Origin: JBGRQB01 sp041725875
Lineage (GTDB): Bacteria; Bacteroidota; Ignavibacteria; Ignavibacteriales; Melioribacteraceae
Reading direction: 5' to 3'
DNA: 32,170 nucleotides
Assembly (NCBI GenBank): GCA_041725875.1
Contig: JBGRQB010000028.1
Location: 1-32,170, forward strand
The translations under genes and the position numbers were made by a program. How positions within the stretch are numbered: the first letter of the stretch is position 1; each line of letters begins with the position of its first letter. Positions 7,058 to 16,195 of this stretch are shown piece by piece. The notes beneath the pieces were generated by a model. It worked only from the letters and a program-made list of their open reading frames with translations. It made no database searches and had not been told where the DNA came from.

Positions 7058-8830
7058 ATGCTTAGACCTCAAAAAAATAATTACAGAGAAATATATGATA
7101 TAACCGGATTATGGAAATTTAAAGCTGATCCGGAGAAAATTGGTGAAAATGAAAAATGGTATCAGAATAATAATTTTTCAACTGATATAGCTGTGCCCGG
7201 AAGCTGGAACGAACAGCTTGAAGCTGAAGGAATGATTCACTATGTTGGAACAGCTTGGTATTCGCACCAATTTTTTATTCCTGAAAATTATGCAGATAAA
7301 AAGATCTGGATCAGATTTGATTCAGTTGATTATTTTTCAAAATTATGGATTAACGGTGAATTAATCGGTGAAAATAACGGCGGTTTTTTACCATTCGATT
7401 TTGAAATTACAAAATATCTAAAACTTGGTTCCAAAAATAAACTGACACTTCTCGTTAATAACGAACTAAGTTGCGACACTATCCCGCAAGGTATTACACA
7501 AAAAGAATATGCTGAAGAGGGAAGGTTAAGAGAAGAAACATTCCCCGGCGCCCGCTTCGATTTTTCTCCATACGGCGGTATTCACAGACCGGTAAAAATT
7601 TACACTACTCCCAAACAGTTTGTGACTGATATAAAAATTGATACTGAAATTTTGAGCTCCGACAGAGGAAAAGTAAAGATAGAAGTATCATTATCAGACG
7701 GGACTGCAGATACACTCAATATCCAAATGTTAGGAAAGGATGACGCAGCTGTTAAATCATTTGCTGTTTCCAATAATGCAGTTAAGGCAGAGTTTGAAAT
7801 AGAAAATTGTGAATTCTGGTGCTGCGAAAATCCTTTCCTTTATGAATTGCAGCTTGAGCTTTTAGAAAATAATTCTATTGTCGATTCTTACGAAACAAAG
7901 TTTGGAGTAAGAGAAATTAAAGTTGAAGGCACAAAATTATTGCTGAATAATAAAGAAGTATTCCTTAAAGGATATGGAAAACATGAAGATTTTCAGGTTT
8001 TAGGAAAAGCCTTAAATATGGCTGTGCTAGTTAAAGATTTCTCACTAATGAAATGGACAAACGCAAATTCTTTCAGAACATCACACTATCCTTATGCAGA
8101 AGAATGGCTTGATTATGCCGATGAAAACGGATTTTTGGTTATTGATGAAGTTCCTGCTGTTAGTCTCGATTTCAGAAGAACTACAGAAAAAACTTTGGAA
8201 CACCATAAAGAGTTTTTAAGAAAATTAATTACTAGAGATAAAAATCACCCTTGCGTAATTATGTGGGCAACCGGTAACGAACCAAATATTGTTGCCGAAC
8301 CATCCTACTATAACGGCTCCGGTGAGAAATATTGGAAAGAAATTTACGAATATACAAAGTCAATGGATCCGCGTCCGATAACAGTTCCTAACTGTCAGAG
8401 AGCAGGCAGAAACGATCCTGCATTTACATATTCAGATGTTCTTTCACTTAACAGATACTTTGGTTGGTATGAAAATCCTGGTAAACTTGATGAAGCAATT
8501 GCCAGAATGGATGATGAAATGGATGCAATTGCGGGTCTGTACGGCAAACCAATGATTATCACAGAATTTGGTGCCGATACAATGGCTGGTTTCCATTCAG
8601 TAGGCGATCAGATGTTTACAGAAGAGTATCAGTCAAATTTACTTGAAAGATATTGCAGATTGATCGAATCTAAAGATTACACCTGCGGTGAACATGTTTG
8701 GAATTTTGCTGATTTTAAAACTCCTCAGCACGTTAAGAGAGTTGTTAATAACCTGAAAGGAGTATTTACAAGAACCCGTGATCCGAAACTTGCCGCGTTT
8801 ACATTAAAGAAAATTTGGGGTGAAAAATAA
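7058..8830 (+). CDS. GH2 beta-glucuronidase, cytoplasmic
   Basis: It should cleave terminal beta-D-glucuronic acid from oligosaccharides. From the chosen start the protein has 590 residues: an N-terminal jelly roll (DITGLWKFKADPE, VPGSWNEQ, YSHQFFIPE), an Ig-like domain and a TIM barrel. The acid/base Glu is in WATGNEPN (residue 408) and the nucleophile in ITEFGAD (503). NNLKGVFTR keeps the N-x-K pair (565, 567) that binds the uronate carboxylate in true glucuronidases and is absent from galactosidases, so specificity is well supported. No signal peptide is present, which implies action on imported sugars. The frame extends back to ATG 7046 and GTG 7004; 7058 is chosen because the family typically begins MLRPQ and an inverted repeat occupies 7026-7042. 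The symporter follows 37 bases later. Confidence 0.92.
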   Translation: MLRPQKNNYREIYDITGLWKFKADPEKIGENEKWYQNNNFSTDIAVPGSWNEQLEAEGMIHYVGTAWYSHQFFIPENYADKKIWIRFDSVDYFSKLWINGELIGENNGGFLPFDFEITKYLKLGSKNKLTLLVNNELSCDTIPQGITQKEYAEEGRLREETFPGARFDFSPYGGIHRPVKIYTTPKQFVTDIKIDTEILSSDRGKVKIEVSLSDGTADTLNIQMLGKDDAAVKSFAVSNNAVKAEFEIENCEFWCCENPFLYELQLELLENNSIVDSYETKFGVREIKVEGTKLLLNNKEVFLKGYGKHEDFQVLGKALNMAVLVKDFSLMKWTNANSFRTSHYPYAEEWLDYADENGFLVIDEVPAVSLDFRRTTEKTLEHHKEFLRKLITRDKNHPCVIMWATGNEPNIVAEPSYYNGSGEKYWKEIYEYTKSMDPRPITVPNCQRAGRNDPAFTYSDVLSLNRYFGWYENPGKLDEAIARMDDEMDAIAGLYGKPMIITEFGADTMAGFHSVGDQMFTEEYQSNLLERYCRLIESKDYTCGEHVWNFADFKTPQHVKRVVNNLKGVFTRTRDPKLAAFTLKKIWGEK

Positions 8831-8867
8831 TTTCACCAAATAATTAATAAAACTATACAGAGATAAA

Positions 8868-10565
8868 ATGTTTGGATTAACATATTTCGATTTTTCAATA
8901 ATATTATTGTACGTGCTGATTATAGTTTATATGGGATGGCGTACAAAGAAGAAAGTAGCATCTTCAGGCGATTATTTTATGGGCGGCCGTAAAGGCAGCA
9001 AATTTATGATGATTGCCAACGCTCTTGGAGCCGGAACTCATACCGATCAGGCTATTGCAGTTTCCGGAGCAACTTATTCTATTGGTCTGGCCGGAATCTG
9101 GTACCAGTGGGTATGGCTTTTTTCCACTCCGTTTTACTGGCTGTTATCACCAATTTTCAGACGCGTACGTTATGTAACAACCGGTGATTTTTTTGAAGAA
9201 AGATATGGTTCAAAATTAGGTGCAGCATACACTGTTATGGGAATGTTGTACTTTACAATAAATATAGGATTAATTCTTAAAGGTACAGGAACCGCAATTG
9301 AAGCTGTAACCGGTGGAGAGATTACCACCACTGCAATTGTAGTTATTCTTACAATTTTCTTTTTGGGATACAGTGTTCTTGGCGGACTTGTTTCAGCTTT
9401 AATAGTTAATCTTATTCAGGGAATGTTCATACTTGTTTTATCATTCCTTCTAATTCCTTTTGCATTAAACGCAGCAGGCGGACTGGCAGAAATTAAAGGT
9501 AGTTTGCCGGAACATATGTTCAGCTTTGTTGCTCCCGAAGAAGTTACTCTCTTTTTCATTATAATGGTAATCATAAATGGCTTGGTGGGCATTGTTGTTC
9601 AGCCCCACCATATGGCCGTTGGCGGTGCCGGAAAAACTGAACATTCCTGTAGAATGGGCTGGACTTACGGTAACTTTACCAAAAGATTTGCAACTCTTGG
9701 CTGGGCTTTTGTTGGTGTTTTTGCAGCTGCATTATTCCCGGGATTAGAAAATGAAAACAGAGAACTTGCATTTGGTATGGCTGTTGCAAATCTTCTTCCT
9801 TCCGGTCTGGTTGGCTTGATGATTGCCGCAATGGCAGCCGCTGTGCTTGCTGCCTGTCACAATTTTATGGTTGGCGGATCAGCACTCTATACAAAAAATA
9901 TATACAAAAAATTTGTTGATGCAAAAATTAATGAAGATAAAGAGTTGAAAATTGCCCGCCTCTCTTCGGTTCTTATTGTAATTGGCGGTGTAACCGTTGC
10001 TTTAACAATTCCAAGTGTTGTTCAGGGATTGAAATATTTATGGCAAATCACTGCTTATTTCGGAATTGCATTCTGGATGGCAATTATCTGGAGAAAATCT
10101 AACAGATATGCTGTTTGGGCAAGTCTGATTGTAACTGTTCTTGCTACAATAATTACGGGTCCATTTTTCTCATTTGGCCTTGGACTCGCAATAGAATACC
10201 AGATTGCTGTTTATCTTCCGCTTGGATTTATAACATTTGTAGTTGTTAGTCTCTTTACTAAAAGTGAAAAAGAAGAAACACTCGATAAATTTTACGCCTT
10301 GCTTCACACTCCGGTGGGTGAGGAACATAAACTTGTCTCCAAAGGTTTTGATATTGTACTTGGAGGTTCTTCCGATAAAGATCAGGAAAACAAATCAGAC
10401 GAATCACTTGAAGAGAACGGACACAGTCTGTTACTTGTAGATCTTTTATCACTTCACAAAAAGTTTTCATTCAAAAAATACAAAATAGATATTACCGGAT
10501 TTGCCTGGGCAATTCTGTTTGTAATTGGAATATTTTTAATTGGCCTGATAAGCTCATCGCTTTAA
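8868..10565 (+). CDS. SSF-family sodium:solute symporter
   Basis: The 565-residue inner-membrane protein with about 13-14 hydrophobic helices belongs to the sodium/solute symporter family. The start is typical: FDFSIILLYVLIIVYMG, then a loop with GDYFMGGRKGS. Next come GAGTHTDQAIAVSGATY and TTGDFFEERYG, the conserved family segment after TM2-3. A hydrophilic stretch at ~465-520 separates the last helix. Located directly after the cytoplasmic beta-glucuronidase and just before a hairpin, it most likely brings mono- or disaccharides (glucuronides or uronates) into the cell. Substrate cannot be read from sequence. Confidence 0.9.
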   Translation: MFGLTYFDFSIILLYVLIIVYMGWRTKKKVASSGDYFMGGRKGSKFMMIANALGAGTHTDQAIAVSGATYSIGLAGIWYQWVWLFSTPFYWLLSPIFRRVRYVTTGDFFEERYGSKLGAAYTVMGMLYFTINIGLILKGTGTAIEAVTGGEITTTAIVVILTIFFLGYSVLGGLVSALIVNLIQGMFILVLSFLLIPFALNAAGGLAEIKGSLPEHMFSFVAPEEVTLFFIIMVIINGLVGIVVQPHHMAVGGAGKTEHSCRMGWTYGNFTKRFATLGWAFVGVFAAALFPGLENENRELAFGMAVANLLPSGLVGLMIAAMAAAVLAACHNFMVGGSALYTKNIYKKFVDAKINEDKELKIARLSSVLIVIGGVTVALTIPSVVQGLKYLWQITAYFGIAFWMAIIWRKSNRYAVWASLIVTVLATIITGPFFSFGLGLAIEYQIAVYLPLGFITFVVVSLFTKSEKEETLDKFYALLHTPVGEEHKLVSKGFDIVLGGSSDKDQENKSDESLEENGHSLLLVDLLSLHKKFSFKKYKIDITGFAWAILFVIGIFLIGLISSSL

Positions 10566-10602
10566 TTGCCAATGCACCGTTTGAAATATATTTTTGTTCA
10601 CC

Positions 10603-10634
10603 AGATCAGTCAATAGTAACATATTGACTGATCT
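10603..10634. terminator. 13-bp perfect hairpin between transporter and lyase-candidate genes
   Basis: AGATCAGTCAATA and its exact reverse complement flank the loop GTAACA. The hairpin lies 37 bases after the symporter stop and 49 bases before the next ATG, in the only gap over 75 bases between the regulator gene and the end of the locus. No clean T-tract follows (TTAAATAT), so it may be a weak terminator, an RNA stability or processing element, or an operator. It is the natural boundary between two transcription units. Confidence 0.5.
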
Positions 10635-10683
10635 TAAATATAAAAATTAAGTATTCGTTTTTACAATAAGTATAAAACAGATA

Positions 10684-12558
10684 ATGAAAACAAAAATTAC
10701 ATTAATACTGATTTTGTTAGCGCTGGTTTCTTGCGGAACCAAAGAGAAATCCCGCAAAGTTTCACTTTCAAAAGAGTTTGAAAAAAGCTTACTTATTTTA
10801 GCAGATGATCTGATTAAGATGCAGGAGTTAAACACAAAATCGGAAAACTGCGGTGCACTGTTTTGTAAAACCTGCAACGATTATCATACTCGTGCTTCAG
10901 AAGCAGTTTTACCTTTTGCAGTTGCATTCAAGCTTACCAATAATCAAAAGTATTTGAAATCTGCAGTTTACACGGGGAACTGGCTGATTGCACAGCAGCA
11001 AAAAAATGGTTCCTGGTTAGAAACACCTTCTGTGTGGACAGGCACAACAGCCGATCAATTATTAATGATGGCAGCTGCTTACCCGATACTTGAAAAACAT
11101 TTATCGGAAAAAGAGAAGCAAGCCTGGAAGAATTCTATTAAAGAGGCTTCCGACTGGATGGTTGAAAATATGAATCACGTATTTGCAAGCATCAATTACT
11201 GTGCAACTTCAACCGCTACTTTGATGGCTGCGTATCAGGTTGTTCCTGATTCTGCTTATGTTAAAAAAGCAAAAGAACTTGCAATGCTAGTTGCCTCTAA
11301 ATTTGATGAAGATTATTTCCTTACCGGCGAAGGAAACAGAATCAGAGGAACAAAATATGGCGTTGATCAGGGCTACAGTATGGATATGTCGTTATGGGGA
11401 ATGGGACTTTACGCAAAGCTTGCAAATGATGAGTTCGTAAATAACATTATAAAAAAATCCCTAGAACGATATGTTTATTTTATTTATCCTGACGGATCAA
11501 CCGATGGTTCCTGGGGAGTAAGAGCAAGTAAATGGACTACTTACGGAAGTGTAACTGCCGATGGCTGTCAAATTTTATTTTCACTTTATGCAAATGAAAA
11601 TCCTACATACAGACAGGCAGCTCTTGATAATCTAAACTACTTAATGACAATGCGCGAAAACGGATTGTTGACTTACGGTCCGAATTACTCTGAAATGTTT
11701 AACGAAGATCCTTGTAACTATCCGACTTTTTGCAGAGCTAAAAATTTAGCACTCTCTCTTATTTATGGAAATGAAATTGATGGTTCAGCGGAAAAAACTC
11801 CGACTCAAAAAATTGGCTGGATGAAAAATTTTCCTACTATGGATTTAACTTTGGTCAGGACTCAAAATTTTATGACAACAGTAACAGGGTATCGTTACAA
11901 AGATATTAGAAGAGGAGCCGATTTCAAATATATGCACCGTGCTTCCGGCGGTTCCATAACAAATTTATGGGTGGAAAATTACGGCTATCTGCAAGCTTCG
12001 AGTCAGACCGAATATCACCAATGGGAAATGCACTATCCGAAAATTGAAGACGCACTTCCTTTAACTCCGCGAATAGAATTTACTGATTCAAATGCATATT
12101 ATACAAATTTATATGAATTTGATTCTCATATGAGTTCAGCAAAAAATGGTAACGAATATGTTATAGAAGCGCGCGGAGAATTGAAAGATCGAAATCGCTG
12201 GGAAGGCGGAGTAGCTTATGTTTTAACACATAAGATAAGCGACAATTCAGTTCAAAAAAATATCAAATTAAGATTTCACGGACAAAAACCGGTTATAAAA
12301 ATTGTTGAACCATTTATTCAATATGAAAACACAAAGTTTGTGAAAAAAGAAAATAACAAAATTGAAATCACAGGCGGGAAAAGAGAATTTGTTTTTGAGT
12401 TGTTAAGTGACGGCTACGAAATAGAACTTGGTGAACAAGCAGAAAATTATAATCAGCCTTTCCCGGCATTAAAAGGTTATCCGGTAACAATAAAAGTAAA
12501 ACCTGATAAAGAGAATTTTACGAAATTTATTTCATATAAAATCAGTGTAAAAAAATGA
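10684..12558 (+). CDS. Lipoprotein, (alpha/alpha)-toroid plus beta-sandwich, candidate polysaccharide lyase
   Basis: The 624-residue protein has a lipobox (LALVSC, Cys17), so it is membrane-anchored in the periplasm or on the outer membrane. Residues ~30-380 are helical repeats of an incomplete (alpha/alpha) toroid with aromatic-rich linkers (YHTRASEAVLPFAVAF, NGSWLETPSVWTGTTADQLL, INYCATSTATLMAAY, GYSMDMSLWGMGLY, STDGSWGVRASKW). Residues ~390-620 look like a beta-sandwich (KYMHRASGGSITNLW, SQTEYHQWEMHYP, KIVEPFIQYENT). This two-domain plan is that of heparinase II/III-, alginate- and chondroitin-lyase-like families. Candidate catalytic residues are the Tyr in INYCATS or GYSMDM and the His in YMHRASGG. 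I do not recognise the exact family. Its stop overlaps the next ATG (ATGA), so it is translationally coupled to the GH84 pair. Confidence 0.6.
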   Translation: MKTKITLILILLALVSCGTKEKSRKVSLSKEFEKSLLILADDLIKMQELNTKSENCGALFCKTCNDYHTRASEAVLPFAVAFKLTNNQKYLKSAVYTGNWLIAQQQKNGSWLETPSVWTGTTADQLLMMAAAYPILEKHLSEKEKQAWKNSIKEASDWMVENMNHVFASINYCATSTATLMAAYQVVPDSAYVKKAKELAMLVASKFDEDYFLTGEGNRIRGTKYGVDQGYSMDMSLWGMGLYAKLANDEFVNNIIKKSLERYVYFIYPDGSTDGSWGVRASKWTTYGSVTADGCQILFSLYANENPTYRQAALDNLNYLMTMRENGLLTYGPNYSEMFNEDPCNYPTFCRAKNLALSLIYGNEIDGSAEKTPTQKIGWMKNFPTMDLTLVRTQNFMTTVTGYRYKDIRRGADFKYMHRASGGSITNLWVENYGYLQASSQTEYHQWEMHYPKIEDALPLTPRIEFTDSNAYYTNLYEFDSHMSSAKNGNEYVIEARGELKDRNRWEGGVAYVLTHKISDNSVQKNIKLRFHGQKPVIKIVEPFIQYENTKFVKKENNKIEITGGKREFVFELLSDGYEIELGEQAENYNQPFPALKGYPVTIKVKPDKENFTKFISYKISVKK

Positions 12559-14411
12559 ATAAAATAAATCTAAACATATTGATTTTGGCTTTGCTGTGCG
12601 GAACCTTGTTTGCCCAAAACGATCCTGCACACCCTGCGCCGATAGATGAAAGAATAAAAAGTAATTCAATTAAATCGGTCTGGCCCGAACAAAACACTGC
12701 TGAAATATACCCGGTTCCGGTTGAAGTTAATTATAAAAATGAATTCTTGACAATCATTAAAAACAACTTTCCTGTTGCTTCTTTTAAAGCCGTAACAGAA
12801 GGAGAGTTAAGAGCCGCAGGGTTATTTAACAGATTAACTGCAAAATATGATTTCCCGGCACTGCCTGTTAAAGTTGCGGGAAATATTGAATTAAAAATCG
12901 ACAGTCAAGAATTTAAAACAGATAATCCTCAGGCATATAAAATAAAATGCAGTGACGATAAAATAATTGTTACAGGAATAACTGAAAAAGCATTAAAGTA
13001 TGGTGTTGCAAGTCTGTCTCAGCTTGTTATAAAAAACGAAAATAAAATTGAAATACAACTTGCCGATGTTTACGATTACCCTGCGTATAAAAGAAGAATG
13101 TTTAACTGCAATCCTGTTACAAATCAACTGGAAGATGATCTTGACTGGATGGCAAAATATAAAATTGAAGCGATCTCTTTTCATAATGAAAATTTCGGCT
13201 GGTATGGATTTGATGAAAAATTAAAATCAAACCTGAAGGTTTTTAAGAAGTGGACAGAAAAAGCCGGCGGAGTTGAAGCTGTTTTATTGATGAATATGTA
13301 CAGGGATGAAACCGACATTGAGGTTACAAATCCTGCTCATATCAAACTTTTGAAATCATCAATCAGATTTGTATATAATCACGGCGTTTCAAGAATCCTT
13401 CTTTTTGCAGATGATTCACCTCCGTTCAAATTTGGAGAAGGGTATTATCTTGATTCGGAAAATGATAAAAAAAAATTCTCCTGTATGGCGGAGGCACACG
13501 CTTATTTGATGAATCATCTTTTGGAGTGGAGCAGAAAAGAAAAAATGGAAATTGAGTTTTATTATTGCCCCTCTTTCTACACTGCCGAGGAGATGCACTA
13601 TGGAGATATGGAACTATTTAAAGATACTCCCTGGGAGGAAGATGCTTTCGGACCATTAAAACGTGATCTCGGAATCCTTGGTGAAAAACTTGATAAAGAT
13701 ATTCAGATAATGTGGACTGGTCCTTATGTGTGCACAAGAAAAATTACTGTGAAAGATATTGAAAGATGGAAAAAATATTTGCACGGAAGAACCCCGTTTC
13801 TGTTTGATAATTCTATCTTTTCACATTTGGAATACACAGCAAGAACATTTTTCACAGCCTTTGGAAATGACTTTCCTTATGATTTCAAAAACATAACTGC
13901 CGGGAACGGAATTTTTATAAATGGTGATGCAACAGGTGAGACCAGTAAATCAGCCAGTATGACAGCAACTGCATTTATGTGGGAAGGGGAGCGATACAAA
14001 GATAAAGCTTCCATAATTACTGCAATGCAAAAACTTTATGGAAAAGAAAATGTAAATACTTTGCTAAAGTATAAAGATGTTGAATTGGAACTTTGCAAAA
14101 CAATTAAGCAAAGACAAGTCTGGTTTGCAGCAGATGAATTATGGCAGACAATCCGTACAACAAGATTTACAACTGAGAAAAATCCGTTTCATTATCACAG
14201 GAATTACGGAAGATTAAAAGCATTAAGAATGCAGTTAAAACATTCTGTGCCTGAACCTGTTGAAAAAGAGATACATATAAAAAAATGTTCAGATCTTTTT
14301 AATCAGCGTGAAAAAATCTTAAGAAAAATTGAAGCTGCAGGTCTGCAAAAATTAAGTATTTCGCTTCAATCGGAAATGATTTCATTACCAGATTTTGAGA
14401 ATGAAAAATGA
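12555..14411 (+). CDS. GH84-family beta-N-acetylglucosaminidase/hyaluronidase-like enzyme, copy 1
   Basis: The 618-residue protein has a signal peptide (ILALLCGTLFAQ; the residue before Cys does not fit a lipobox, so it is probably soluble in the periplasm). An N-terminal GH20b-like domain spans ~45-170 (YGVASLSQLV). The TIM barrel follows, with the GH84 catalytic Asp pair in FADDSPPFKFGEG (D286, D287). IMWTGPYVCTRKIT matches the conserved WTGP segment of GH84, and RTPFLFDN the following strand. GH84 enzymes use a neighbouring acetamido group to remove beta-linked GlcNAc (OGA-like or NagH-like). A helical C-terminal region carries YHRNYGRLKALRMQLKHS. Its start overlaps the stop of the lyase candidate and its stop overlaps the start of copy 2. 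Confidence 0.8.
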   Translation: MNKINLNILILALLCGTLFAQNDPAHPAPIDERIKSNSIKSVWPEQNTAEIYPVPVEVNYKNEFLTIIKNNFPVASFKAVTEGELRAAGLFNRLTAKYDFPALPVKVAGNIELKIDSQEFKTDNPQAYKIKCSDDKIIVTGITEKALKYGVASLSQLVIKNENKIEIQLADVYDYPAYKRRMFNCNPVTNQLEDDLDWMAKYKIEAISFHNENFGWYGFDEKLKSNLKVFKKWTEKAGGVEAVLLMNMYRDETDIEVTNPAHIKLLKSSIRFVYNHGVSRILLFADDSPPFKFGEGYYLDSENDKKKFSCMAEAHAYLMNHLLEWSRKEKMEIEFYYCPSFYTAEEMHYGDMELFKDTPWEEDAFGPLKRDLGILGEKLDKDIQIMWTGPYVCTRKITVKDIERWKKYLHGRTPFLFDNSIFSHLEYTARTFFTAFGNDFPYDFKNITAGNGIFINGDATGETSKSASMTATAFMWEGERYKDKASIITAMQKLYGKENVNTLLKYKDVELELCKTIKQRQVWFAADELWQTIRTTRFTTEKNPFHYHRNYGRLKALRMQLKHSVPEPVEKEIHIKKCSDLFNQREKILRKIEAAGLQKLSISLQSEMISLPDFENEK

Positions 14412-16174
14412 AAAACTTTAAAACTTTAAAATATTTGCTCATTCTGTTATTCTTAATTAGCTCTGTTGTTAATGCGCAGGTTACTATGCTGCAGCCAGCA
14501 CCAAAAAAAATGAAACAGTTAAAATCTGTTACAATTGAAAAAAGAAAATTAAAAATTGTAGTCAGTAACAAGGAAGAAAGAAAAGCTGCAAATTATCTGA
14601 ACCACTTGTTAAAAAGTGATTTGGAAATTGAGAACTCTGAGAATAAAGATTTTAAGATTGTATTAAAAATAGATGAGTTTACCGGATACAAAAACAAACA
14701 GCATTATTTGATTACATCTGAAAATAGTTCTGTAACAGTTAAATCACCTTCAACTTTAGGATTGCTTTATGGAGTTGTAACTTTGTCAAAATTGATTTCA
14801 GAAGAGAAAAGCAACTATAAAATTGAGCTTTGTAATATTGACGATTATCCTTCATATAAAAGAAGAATTTTTTCAGCGGTTCCTACAGTTGACAATATAG
14901 AATCATTATTAGATTTTACTCTGAAGAACAAATTTGAAACCCTCGCAATTGCAAGTCGAATTTTTCCCTGGAATGAAGTTACAGAAGAATATCTGACAAT
15001 TCTGAAAAAGATTAAAAGTTGGAAAAAGCAATTTGGCGGTCCTGACATTATGCAGATGCACAATATCTATGATAGAACTGCAATTGTAATTTCCGATGAA
15101 AATCATTTAATAAACTTAAAGTCAGTGATAAAAACATCTTATGAATATGGTGTTACTAAAACAATGATTTGCGCAGATGACACGCCGTCGTTTAAATTTG
15201 GTGAAGGTTATGTGCTCACTGATAAAAATGACAAACAGAAATTTAAGCATATTGCAGAAGCTCAAACCTGGCTGATGAATGAACTTAATAGTTGGTCAAA
15301 ACAAAATAATTTTGAAAATGAATTCTATTTTGTGCCGCCATTTTACACTTATGAAGACATGTATCTTGGGGAAATGGAACTTTATAAAGATACTCCCTGG
15401 GAAGAGAATGCTTACAAAACTTTTAAGCGTGATTTGAATTATCTGGGAAATAATTTAGCAAAAGATATTTTTATTGTCTGGACAGGCCCTTTTGTCAGAA
15501 GCAGAAAAATCACTAAATCTGATTTAGCTGACTGGACAAAAAACTTAAACGGTAGAACTCCGTTCCTTTGGGATAATACAATGTACAGTCATCATCCTTT
15601 TTCTTCATCTGAAATGTTTACTGCTTGGAATAACGATTTTCCAAGCGACTTTCATAAACTCACAGCAGGGAAGGGAATATTTGTAAATGGTGATTTGAGT
15701 AAAGAAGATGCAAAAAGTTCTGCAATTACAATGAATGATTATTTGTGGAATCCGGATAAATATAATTCGAAGAAATCAATCAAAAAAGCTTTGTTGAATT
15801 TGTATGGTGAGAAGTTATCTGAATATGTAATTGAGTTCAAAAAATCAGAGTTAGAATTAAGGAGAGTTTTTGTACAAAGAAAACTTTGGTTCGATGCTGA
15901 TAAACTGTGGAAAGCAATAAGAAAAGCAAAAAAGATTACAACCAAAAATCCTTTTTACTATCACTATAATTACAACAGAATGAAAGCTTTACGTTTGCAG
16001 TTAAAATATTCTGTTTCTGAACCGGAAAGTAAATCAATGTTTAAGGATAAATCTCTGAAGTTATTTGAAACAAGAAAAAATATTATAGAAAAAATCACAA
16101 AATTAAATTCTGAATTAGGAAATAAATTAAATAATATAAAAATGCCCGTACCAGATTTTGAGAGCATTAAATAA
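14408..16174 (+). CDS. GH84-family beta-N-acetylglucosaminidase-like enzyme, copy 2
   Basis: This is a 588-residue paralogue of the preceding gene, aligned over nearly its full length. The signal peptide ends at VNAQ. The N-terminal GH20b-like part ends in LGLLYGVVTLSKL. The catalytic pair is in CADDTPSFKFGEG (D257, D258), followed by VWTGPFVRSRKIT and RTPFLWDN. Both copies also share KDTPWEE and a C-terminal FYYHYNYNRMKALRLQLKYS block. Catalytic residues are intact in both, so neither looks decayed. The start overlaps the previous stop (ATGA), which suggests near-equal expression. The pair probably handles different linkages or chain lengths of hexosamine-containing fragments. Confidence 0.8.
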   Translation: MKNFKTLKYLLILLFLISSVVNAQVTMLQPAPKKMKQLKSVTIEKRKLKIVVSNKEERKAANYLNHLLKSDLEIENSENKDFKIVLKIDEFTGYKNKQHYLITSENSSVTVKSPSTLGLLYGVVTLSKLISEEKSNYKIELCNIDDYPSYKRRIFSAVPTVDNIESLLDFTLKNKFETLAIASRIFPWNEVTEEYLTILKKIKSWKKQFGGPDIMQMHNIYDRTAIVISDENHLINLKSVIKTSYEYGVTKTMICADDTPSFKFGEGYVLTDKNDKQKFKHIAEAQTWLMNELNSWSKQNNFENEFYFVPPFYTYEDMYLGEMELYKDTPWEENAYKTFKRDLNYLGNNLAKDIFIVWTGPFVRSRKITKSDLADWTKNLNGRTPFLWDNTMYSHHPFSSSEMFTAWNNDFPSDFHKLTAGKGIFVNGDLSKEDAKSSAITMNDYLWNPDKYNSKKSIKKALLNLYGEKLSEYVIEFKKSELELRRVFVQRKLWFDADKLWKAIRKAKKITTKNPFYYHYNYNRMKALRLQLKYSVSEPESKSMFKDKSLKLFETRKNIIEKITKLNSELGNKLNNIKMPVPDFESIK

Positions 16175-16195
16175 TTATTCATCAGTGAGGTAATG

